Source: Marthasterias glacialis
Taxonomy: Eukaryota; Echinodermata; Asteroidea; Forcipulatida; Asteriidae
Direction: 5' to 3'
DNA: 64,000 nt
NCBI GenBank assembly: GCA_911728455.2
Contig: OU452225.1
Span: forward strand, 26,198,495-26,262,494
Part shown: one piece after another, positions 26,701 through 38,700 of the stretch
How positions within the stretch are numbered: position 1 is the first letter of the stretch
How the letters are laid out: each line of letters starts with the position of its first letter
Notes under the pieces: generated by a model
Databases searched by the model: none
Told to the model about the DNA's origin: nothing
The model's input: the letters and a program-made list of their open reading frames with translations, nothing else
Program-made: the position numbers and the translations under genes

Positions 26701-29700
26701 GATGCCTTGTGCGTGGTCTGTGCACGCTCAGCAGTGGAATGTTGACCTTTGTTCCGGGCGACCTTTGTTCCGGTATTCTAATTTTACACAATGGCGCCTT
26801 TACACAGCCTCAGTTTCCAGGCAGGGAAAACTTTTGCGTGTACACCCATCATCCAGCGGCTACTGGTTAACTCTGCATCTTAATGTTTAGACTAACGCAA
26901 GGTTTGCATCCTTGTTTCATTGTGTTGTGTTGTATCAAATCCATCAAACTCAAGCAAAGAAGGATTTTCAAGACCTTAGGAGGCTAAAGGTTAAAGTGCT
27001 GATGTAATTTATTTGTTATCTTTACTCACCTCTCGCACATGTCGAAGACAAAGAGCGAGAAGAACGTGAAGACGATGGAGCAGACCTGTTGCCAATAAAC
27101 CTTGAGACGATTCCGCTGAGTCTGATCCTATCAAGAAGAAAACAGCGTCTTACAAAGTCAAAGAGTAGCACAGTAGAAAATATCGCATTATGTTACATGT
27201 ATATGCAATCTCTAGATAGTTAAAGAGACAACTTGGTTTGTTTTGAGATTCTGGAATATATAGAGTGGTCTAGTGCACCAGACTCACATTCTGGTGGCTA
27301 AGACATGCGGGTTCGAATCCTGGTCATGACACTTTTGCGTGCTTGAGCAAGACACTTACATCTCCTCACCCATGGGTAAATGGGTTCTTGTGAGGGCAAG
27401 GATGGTTCTTGTGATTGATTTAGCTTGGTGCGCTACATACTTGGTAGCACAGGCTGTATACTCCACAGGGAGCTGAGATGGTTTAAGGAATGAAATAAAT
27501 AGCCCAGTGACCAGGGTAATACATTGGAGTGCCATAAGCGTCACTGTGTGACAAATTTGAGCACTATACAAGAAGCCGCTATTATTACTGTTATTATTTC
27601 ATGTATAATATTTGTACATAAAGCTATTTGACCATTACTCAATTATTATCTCAAATGCTTCACAAATCGGGAAGTTTTTTTACCATGAGATGCTCTCCAA
27701 CGAAGATGATCCAAAATGAGAAGAGCATAGCATAGAACGCCCCTTGCTTCAAATCAGCCAGTAGGATCATGAAGGGAATATTCACCCACAACGTCAGCCA
27801 CTCCAGTGGGACTGAGAAAAAAAATCAAACAAAATTGCCACTCCGTCAAAAACTTCCCCTTTAAAAAAGTGTCAGTTACACAACTGGTTATTTCATTCGT
27901 GTAAGTGATGATGAATACTTCATGAAGGCCAATGAGAATTTGAGGCCACAAGTGGCAGCACACATACCGTGTACATTTCCATTTTTAATGCAATTCTAGT
28001 CAAGTGCACGATCTTAAGAACCAAGAGTTTTGAGCTACAAAACAAATTGGAAACTTACAATTCAAAATACTCATGATGATGGCCAATGCCAGAATGGTCC
28101 TGTTGGTGAAAAAGGAACAATAAAATATCTTTAAACAAATAAAAAAATAAATAAACACGTGTAAACAGGGAATCTACATGTATGCACTGGTTGTTTGGTA
28201 TGCAGACACAGAGGGATTTCAAAAAAACATCAGAGGAGCCGGGGGGGGGGGGGGGGGTAGGGACCAGGGGGTGACGTTGCCACCTGGGGGTTTGGGGTTA
28301 GTGACCAAGGGGGGGGGGGGTTGTAATGAACAGGGGGCTGTAGCCACCAAGGGAGGGGGTAGGCTAGGATGGGGGGGGGGATGTTACGTGAGGGTATAAT
28401 GACCCCGGGGGTGTTGCGACCAAGGGGTGTGATACCCCCCACCCAATATTTTTTATCTCAGTCAATATTTTAAACCTTAGTTTACGAATGAAGCATCAAA
28501 TCAAATAGTACAAGGGCATCTAGACAAAATTTCAGTCATTATGCTGACCAATATACAAGTCGTTTTTACATGTCCATTAAACAGTCCTTGGAATAATGGG
28601 ATATATTAGTAGCCATCATGTCCGTAAATTGGCTTCCATACACCCTCCAAAAGAAAATACCCTTGCTACACCCCTGCTTCAATTGACACAAGTCACATTA
28701 CTAATGGACCATCCTTATAAAGGAATACTGCCCTCTGTTGGCTAATGCAACAAATTCACAATACCCTTGATAGTGAACTTTCTTGATGTCTCAGCTCAAA
28801 GCAGTATAGATTAAATCATCTAAAAGAAAATTCTCTTTGAGGTTAGAAGTTTGCGTACCTTTCTAGGAGGACAGGTCCTCTGGTTTGTAATAAGACACGA
28901 CGCCAGAACCAAAAGGTAGCCAAGAGGATAAAGGGAAACATAAACGTCTTGATGGAGATCCAGACCTTGGTGAACCCTCCGTTCTGATGAATTGCCTGCA
29001 ATTAAAGTCAATGAATGTTGAAACAAATGCATTGCATTGTTCTTGAGCGGATACTTCCACACAGCAGCTTAAATGCGTCCAGATTGTCTCCTGAAGATGA
29101 TCAGAGCACACTTGTCAACACTACCAAGGTTTTTTTTTTCAGAAACAACCAAAGCTCACTAGAGATATTATCACATGGAGGTGCAAACCTTGCTTTCAAA
29201 AAGTGCCTACTACTTTTGTTCACCTCTTTGCTGCACCTTGCCTGGATCAAACATTTCCATCAACTACTGTAGGATAGAGTTCATCAATGATTCTTGCTCT
29301 TGTTGTCCGTGTTGCTTCTATTCTGCTTACATGCCTGACAATTGTACATGGCCTCTGTTGCCCTGGTCTTTGCCTTGGTACCCCTTCAAAAGTTTCCTAT
29401 AGATTTCCAAACTTTTCCAATGGAAGTGCCTTTTGCAAAACGAAAATGGTCTTACCCACTCAAAGATGAATTTTTCTTTGGACACCTACAACCCCGGTCA
29501 TATCTCGTAGGGCCACCCCCTGGCCCCCAATCAATGTTGGCTCTTATTGCGCGGTCTGCTCCAGTTGGGATTTACAACATTGAGTGGGCAAGCGGGGTAC
29601 AGGGTAGAGCAGTATTATTTCCTGTCACAGTGGCCCAAGCATTTTGGCCGAGATTGTAGTCTCTGACTATTTCCATCTTCACACTACACTCTATAAATGC

Positions 29701-32700
29701 CAGGACAGAAATGACCCAGAGACAAATCTTAAGCGCCCAAACTGATTTTCAAGTCAGTATGACCCATTTTCCAGGTCAATACTGACCAGGGTCCGGATCA
29801 GTAAATGTGCTGACCTGTAATTGAGTATTGCCCGATTGGGATTCTTCTCCGGATCAATTCTGACCCTGTGTTCTTTGTTTTTTTAAGAGCGTAATGGAAC
29901 TGTTGTACCCTCCCTTCATTAGGACCCTGTCCCCTTCCCAATGACCTTTGACATACGTACCACAATATGAATATCCTGAAGTGACCCAATGCCGGTGTTG
30001 ATAACAGTTCCATTGCCGTGATCAATGATGGGTAACCTGATGTTCACCAAGTAGTATTTATGATGAAGAGATCCAAGATCAAACAGTGGAATTGGGTTGC
30101 AGTCGTAATAGTAGCCAACTTTATCATCATTCTAAATAAATCCAACCAAACCAAATTATTCAACATTAAACAGGCCTGGATCTTTGTTATTGTAATGGTA
30201 AGGTAGTCTTTCCAAAGTAAAGGGCACCTCTAGGGAGAACATGTAAACTTCAAGGGCCACTAAGGTAAGGAGTGATCAGGGGCATGGAGACATTTGCCTC
30301 CATTGCCTCCCTGAAGTACATATATCAGGCCTACATTCAACCAGATGCCATCGGGATTGTTTTTTTCCCATCCCTCTGGCGAGATTCTTTTGGCGGAATT
30401 GCGGGAATCTATGTTCTTTGAAGATACCGCTGGAACAAACAAACCCCGACTTGACAATGCCAAGAGAACAAAGATTCTCATTTCTGGATTATCCATTTTG
30501 TTTTCTCGACCGAAAAATGTCAAATTCACACAGTGTGAATTGCAAAACATCAGCGGTTGCCTACGGCATAAGAATGGTACTAAACACGGAACCATTTTAA
30601 TTGGAACAATAGACCTTTATGCATCGGCGTCATCCTGCTGCCATTTTAAAAAATAAAGTTATGATAAAATAAAGAAATGCACATGGTACACAGGGTGGGC
30701 TAATAAGCAACCTTCTTTTGACTTCTACAAGGGAGTGCCCTAGTCCAATAATTAGATGGCTACAGACAAGTTAGTAGCAACATACAGATCATATAACATC
30801 CAGGATAAACAATATTGTTTGTGCTTTTTACTCTACATTGATGTGTGATAAGCACTGCATATTCTGTATTATCCTGAGTCCTATGAACAAATCCACAGCA
30901 AACTTACTCAGGTGGGATTCAAACCCACGACCCCTGTATTCTAAAGCAGATGTCTTAACCACTAACAAGCCAGTACGTGTGCCCAGTGATAAGAGGCAAG
31001 TTTGAATCTTTGAGTTATTACGTCTGTTAAGTTGTTGTGGTACCCACCGCTTATTACAGTATTCGAACAGGGCCCAATTTCATAGAGCTGCTTAAGCAGA
31101 AAAACTAGCTAAGCAAACAAATATTGTGCTTACCAGACTAAGGTTAGCAGCCAAAATACCATGTTACATGTACAATTTGTGACTGGTATCCTGCTCATTT
31201 TCGCTAAGTTGTTAAGCAATATTAACTGCTTCAGAAGCTCTATGAAATTGGTCCCTGGTCTCTCGACACTGGGCATGCTCAGTAGTCTAGATTGCGGGGG
31301 TTGTGGGATTGAATCCTGCCTGGGTAGTTTACCTGTGGATTTTTTCCCTGCAGGACTCAGGAAAGCACTGTGTGCTTATAACACATCGGTGTAAGGTTAG
31401 AAACAATCATATAAAAACAAGAAAGATTACTTACAATTGAGTAAGGGAACACACACTCAAGTTTTCTTGTTTCGTTGACGCTGACAACTTCTTGGAATTC
31501 CTCATCCAAACTGTTTCTGTATCCGAGTCTGATCACTAGCGTTACATTAGCGTTTGGATCTGTAAAAGTACAATGAAACTTATTAGGAAGCCATGTTGTT
31601 TAGCTAATGTACCGAGCAATGGAAATGAAAATGAGGCTTAAGTCTTTTTACAGAAATGGTCAATCACATTTAACTCAATGTTTTTCAGTTTTCTATGGCA
31701 CTTTTACTGAAGAAGAGAAAATCAGCTGATCAACGAAAGTTGCATGCCTGTTTTGTTTGTTTTTTTATTTGTTTTGTTTTAATATAAACACAAGACTGTG
31801 GGCATTCACAACCCTTGTTTTGGTGGGTTGTCTATTGTTTTCACACAAATTACAAAATTTTGCTGGATGGTTGATTAACCTATTTTAGATATTGTCAAAT
31901 TAAAGAGGATGTAAAGGTAGTATTACACATGTCATCAAATACTGATCTTAACACCACAAAATAATGTAATTTAATAAAATTCATTCAGTAGGCCCTTTTA
32001 AAACATTGTATCAAAGTGTCTTACAGTATTGCTCCCCGCAGTTCATTGGGACTCTTAAAAGCATCCCCGAAACCATCTCAACTCCTTTGGAGTATGCAGC
32101 ACCAGCAACCAAGTTGGTGCGCAGGTTGCTTATCATTCACTTCAACAAATTCTACCCTCGCAGGTACCCTTTTACTCATGGGTGATGTGAAGCAATTATA
32201 GTGTCTTGCCCAAGAACGCAGGTGTCATGACTGGGATTCTATCACCAATCACAAAGTCACCCTACAAACAAATTGCAATTTTCCCCAAAACGCTTTCTTA
32301 GAAATGAAGACAGAACAACTCTTCACAGAGGACTTACCTCTCTTCCTTGACCAAACAAAACAAGACAAAACCTCAATATGAAAGTTCCAACCAACAGTAT
32401 GTACCTACATGTATACAAGTACCTATCTCATGGAGAAGAACTCAAAAAGGTCCAAATACTTGATTGATTCCAAATAAGACAAGATAAGACAAGGACGTTT
32501 AACTTACCCATAACTGTCTCCTTGGTATGAGCAATATCCATCACCATGACTCCAATTAAGTACTGGAACCAACGCTCCATACTATAAGGCCTGTTGGGTA
32601 TATGAACAGAAAACACAATCCAGTCTGCGTAGATCTCTTTGTGAATGGCTTCATCAAAGTCTTTGATCTTGTCACAGGCGGAGGGACCCCAAGGCTCAAA

Positions 32701-35700
32701 CCAGCCTTTGAGGTTGAAGGCAGGGTCGATGCATTTAGTGGCAAGGTGGCTGTAGGCCGAGGAGGGTGCCGGTGCTGAAGTAAGGTAGAAGCAAGTCAAG
32801 AAACACATATTATAAAAACTCCAAAAGTTATTTTCAGTTTTTGCCCTATCCTTGCACAAGAATTTCGACATCGAAATATAATGCCACACTACATGTTCAC
32901 ATTTAGTGCTACTGTGAAATGAAAAATAGTTAAGTATCCATACCCATTAAATTTCCCATTTTAACCGGCTGAATCTGGATGACGTGAATACACGCAAATG
33001 TTTCCCCTGCCTAGGAACGGAAGCCGTGTAAAGATGTCATTATATAAAATCGGACCACAGGAGCAAAGGTCATCCGGTCAATCAACTACGGAGCGTGCAC
33101 AGACCACACACACTCCGTCTTACACTTCGTTTCACCCACACAAGGACAAAAAAGGTCTTATAAATACTGGCATTTTGTGGCTATTCAGAGGCGATTTTTG
33201 TACAATCCCCGATTATAGACCCTTGTCCTTTTGTTCCAAGAAGGGGATTACGTGGCATCAAGAGGCTTCCACCACTGTTCATTCATTGTATTTCAGCTCA
33301 ATGAAGGCAAGTCAGAGTGAGCCGGCAATCGAGCCATGGTTCTGGGTTTAGTTCCAGTCCTATGCCCAAGGTAACGGCTGATGTTTTGCGATTCACGCTG
33401 CGTAAATTTGTCATTTTCTCGGTCAAGAAACAAAACGGACGATCCAACAAAGAGAATCTTTGTTCTCTTGGCATTGTCAAATCAGGGTTTCTTTGTGCCA
33501 GGGGTACCCTCAAAGAAATTTTTTTCCAGCAATTCCGCCAAAAGAATCCCGCCAGGAGGACGGGACAAAAAAAAAAGAATCCTGGTGGCAACTGGTTGAC
33601 AAATAAAATTTGTTAATACTCAATAACCGTCTCTGATGTTAAACATGGTCAACACATGATAATTTAATATGCTATTGCAATTAAAATGGATACAGCTACA
33701 TACATGTATGGCTAATAAGTCACTATCTACTCACAAATTGGTATAAAAATCTTGGTGAAATCTGGTTCTTACTTTTCACTCGGCTTTGCATTGTGAAATG
33801 GAATAGTCCAGATTTCACCTCGTGATTATATTCTGCAACAATGCCCTCAAATTCATCCTCTATTTTTACAATACTTTACTGATATTGCAGCTGAAAAAAC
33901 ACAGTCACATCCAAGAAATTATTGAGATAATGTTTCTTAATTTTAACTATGGATTTCCTTTCTCCATGTTTTCAGACAGGTTTGAATGTGAAGGAAACTG
34001 AAGGCCTTTTCATTTAATCATTGTCTGATCTGTATCAAAATCTACATGGTTCAACTCCGTGTCAACTCAGTAAAATTTCAATATGGTTCAAAACCACTCT
34101 GCTTTCACACTAGCTCTGTGCGAAATAAGCTTATACACAGGGTAACTTTTGACTTATGCGATCATTTCACATCACGGATCTAAGCGTAAACCTCCTGTAC
34201 TGCGTTACTGGGGATGGCGCCACGCACTAAACAAAGATTGAAAATAATTACTACGGCTTCTGATACATGTTGGAATTTTGGACATGAATCAAGAGCTCTT
34301 AACCCAACTCCCGCCCAGGGTTGGTTTTGACACGGATCGAGCGCTCTACAAGGGTCAACGCCGGATTGTAATGGTGTAGTGTGAAAAGGTCAGTCAAACC
34401 ATGGAGGAAGAAAATAGAAACTTACATTCTCTATGCATGGATCTTACCCATGTCCAACACAGAGATCTTACAAAGTGTGAAAAGGCCTTATGAAAAGACA
34501 GCTCTCTCTTCTGAGGCTCAAAATAAGCAGGTGTTAAGTTAATAGTAAGAGGTGTTAAGTCTAAATGAAAATGTCATTAGTATTTAGGCCAGGTAAAAAT
34601 AATGAGTTGTTAAGCGTCCTTTCTTTTCAATTTCTGCTGGTCGGGAAGAAGGCCTTTTTCTTGTCATTTTCTTTTTTCCCTTTCCAATCAGTCAATACAA
34701 CACACCATCAACTGCGTTGCCTGCATTAATGCATGTTGCGCTTACGCAAACAGGCTGGCACCCACAGTTGCAGACTTCAAGACAACAGAAAGAAAAGGGT
34801 AGTACAGTGCAGACCACTTCTGGCTGAGCACCATGCCAGCGACATTGGTGAGGGGGGGGGGGAGAAGGCGGGGAAAAGACATTTTGGGCCCAACAGAGCT
34901 ATTCAGTATCAAACTATTCGTATGTGCATTTTTTTGCCCTCATTTGGGGAGGGTGCAGGAAGGGGGCAAGGGTTCTGAGTAGGGGGGCCCCCCTGTCCCC
35001 ACCCCCTTTGGTTACGCAAACATGCAAACAGTCAATTTTTCTGCTTTATGTTCCAGTGGCAAGTGTTTTTGAGTTTCTACGGTAATTGATAAAAGTTTTT
35101 TTTAACAAGTAAAAACAATTTTAAAATAGGTCGATAGCATTTTTGGCAGTCAGGCAGGGATGCTGAGCCTTTTTTTTATTTTCAAATGGCCTTCATTTAT
35201 TTAGTTTAGGACGGTTTATGATTCTTAATGATGACACTTCACTTAACATTCAATCACAAGATCTGCTTCCTCACTTGCAAAACCCATGATCTCTTCAACC
35301 TCTGTGATATGTGTGGACTTGTGCTGAAAGAAAAGTGTCTAGACACAGTAGGCCTAAGTCATTCTGGAACAAACCAATAGGATGGTAGATGGCTGTAGAG
35401 CCTGTATATAGATTGGTGCATACATCAGTGATGTTGAAACACCCTGCATGCACCCTGGCATTACTATTGTATCAGATAAGCAGGATCACAACATACCAGA
35501 GGATACTGCCTGCTGTTCTTGACTCCACATGAGGCCTGGGTATTGATTTAATCACCAGGTCATGACAGTTTCAGTCAGTAGCTTTGTTTGTGTGATGCAG
35601 CATGGGGTCTGTTGGCTGGTCTTTTCTTCAGGGGGGATGGGCTATTGAGGAAGGGTCACACTAGGCTACCTCCATGCACTTCAATGTAGGTAATTTACTG

Positions 35701-38700
35701 CCAGCCAGTTCCAGGCAAACAAAATCACATTTCAGTTCAAACTGCTAGGGGGACATTAAGACCACAGAGCTACAGTAAGTAAACACTGGCTGCAATTGCA
35801 GTCTCAAAGTTGCCTGTAAAAAAATGCCTCAAGGTGACAAGGCTTGCAGTCTGGACATACACAACCTCAGCAAAAACTGAACTCTAGGAAAACATGACCA
35901 GTCACCTAGGGTTCATTCTAGGCCAATGTACTGTCGGAAGACCATCAAAAGTTGGCAGAATTGATTACTATTAATGAATTGATTACTATTAATTTGCCCA
36001 CAATAGGAGGTAGAAAAAGACCTCCATAATTTGAACCTGTAAAATTTAGGAGTGACCAGTAATTACATTTTTAGTGGATTACTGAATGATTAATATAGGA
36101 GTTCAAGTTTATTTCTTTCTAGTAAATAGGCTACATGTAATTAACCAGACTTACTGTAAGCAAATGAATGACGTAACAATGCAAATCCATAGTGAATGTG
36201 GAAAGCTGTGAAATATGCTTGCGCTTATTTAAGCAAAATTTTCTGCTAAAGTATGCAGAAAAATATGCTTACTGTTTTTAGCAGCTCTATGAAAATCGCC
36301 CCAGGGTTTTGTCATGCCCAGAAAAAAAGACAAGAAAAAAAATCATAAAAAATGTAGACTTCGTTCTTTGTTTTTCAGGATTTAGGGGCCTACATCGCAG
36401 TATTACAAACTTTGTTATGTTGAAAATACCACATATTGACATTTGACTTGCTATCCATTCAGATGTACTCGTGTAAAAAGCAATCATAATATGTACACAC
36501 TACACAGAAATGTCTCCAACCATAAAACGGAATTGCAATGTCAAGACAAGATGAAGTCTCTTTCCTCTGCTTCACATCCTCCAATTATCTCCGACACAAA
36601 ATTATCTTTGAATTCATGGCGTGCTCTGACAAAACATTCTAAACAAGATGTAGATGATTGATGAGCACAATCTCAAGACGATCTCCATCAGGCCATGTGC
36701 AAAATTTGATTGGTTAGCGATCTGTCCCAACCAGCAAAAAAAAAAAAAACATCGTTCAGTTATTTGTATTTTGATTTGATGTTAATTTCAAGAACAACTT
36801 TTGAAAAAAGTTTTGAAAAAAAAAGCATTTGAGAGTAATCTTATGATTCAATATCAATATATAATGTCATTGTTTTGATATTCAATCAATTGATTACATT
36901 TTTTTTATTTCATGTGTAAAAAAAACCAAAACTTGATAAAAAATATGAGGGTGAAGGACCCTTACCATTTTTTATTTTTTACTTGGCCGAATGGAGCATG
37001 CTGGCTCTCTTCAGAAGATGATGCGCTCAGAATTCAAACATAGCAATTGATATATTTTCATCGTGTCTGCACTTGTAAGCATAGAGAAAGGACCACGCTG
37101 TAAGGGACCATTTACAACTATTGCCCAATAAAAAATGCAAGACAGTCTGACATGACATTCTGAAAAATTCTCCTTTTTTGAGTTTCTTGTATCAGTTCAA
37201 GGCAGTTTTGGATGCAAATCACTGACTTAAATATATGCAAGATCCTTTTTTAAAGTTCATTCATGGACGTGAATTTGTTGTTAAATGAAGAAGTTTGCGC
37301 TCAAATACTAGCCTTGGTTTAAGCCTGCTGTGTATGAAAAAACAGAAACCTCAATCAGAGCCAAAAGTTAAAAAACTCTGACTGTGAAGATGATGTTTCT
37401 CCATGCTTTAATACACAGAGCTTGCTATTTTTTTATACACAAGGCAAACCACACTTGACTCTGCAGGACATCCCACATGCAGTGCAGACAAATCAATGCC
37501 TCAAAACACTTTTCATCCAAAGTTTCAAAACGCTTTTGTTACAGTTCCAACACCATCTTGATTTCCACTGAAATCACTTGTGGTTTTGGGAGAGGGCAAG
37601 AGTGTTGAGACCTATACGCTTCATCACCCACCACAGAAATTGCCACAATAAAGCTGCTGCTTGACCCCACTGACCCCCATAGGGTAGCTGGTGATTCACA
37701 CCAGCGTATTCAATACAAGGCTGGAGTTATGCCACATTGTATGTAGACTGAAGGATATTACTTTAGAGTCAATGGCGTTTGGCTGCCATAATACTCTGGA
37801 GGTTGAAACGGAGCTATTGTTCAAGATGGAAATGGTGGATGTGGGGATAGAAATGGCCAGGGGAAACAAGACGCCTCTTGGGAGGGTTGTTCGGAATGTG
37901 GGAAACCGCCAGTTATGGGAATTCTCAATTTTGTTAAAATCTTGTTCTCAAAGGATAAAAAAATTGCATTGACTTTTTTGGGGGGGATTAATTTACTGAA
38001 TTGTTTGGGTAAATCTGAAAATATATTTGACTTGAAGACTTATCTGCTAGTGATAAAGAAACTGAAGAAAATCCTGGACTTAAAATGGTCATTTACTTAA
38101 ATTTAGAAAAATTGTACTGTAATATCAAACACATTTAAATATTTTCCAACTAATAATACACATTGTGCATGCAAACAGAAACTTAAACTTTTGATAAAAT
38201 AAAATAGGACTTAAAAAGCCTACATAAAAAATACTCTCTATCTATCTACTGGCATCTCAAAGCACTCTTTATTTTGATGACTATGATGAGACCCATTTAT
38301 ATGATAGCATTTAATTGATAGTCGTGTCGTGGCTGAGCAGTCAAGCACACCGGACCCAAGCTCTTAGTGTTTCTGATCAGCAGAGATTGGGTTTGAGTCC
38401 TGGTCTTGACACTTATGTCCTTAAGCCAGACACTTTTTGCTTCGTCCTTCAGATGTGACGTAAAGCCGTAGGTCTCGTGTGTTGTGTAATGCGCATAAAA
38501 GAACTCAGTACTCTATCATTAAGAGAAGGGTTTAGCCCTGGTGTTTCTGGCATGGTTGGCAATTCCATGCGCAAGACCGACCCTACCCTTGTGAACCCTG
38601 ATAAGGGGTGTTGAATGCAGTACCAATACAAGACAAGACAAGACAAGACAAGACGCTGTAAAGGTACATAAAAAAAAAGATGATGCGGCGATCTGCAGCC

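Noticed and set aside
28178-28442. Gly-rich / Pro-rich open frames over the G-run array
   Set aside because: The composition is produced by homopolymer G runs; not protein-coding.
37691-37972. 93-codon open frame in WLS intron 1
   Set aside because: No recognisable domain, no flanking splice logic and no repeat elsewhere in the window; intronic chance ORF.
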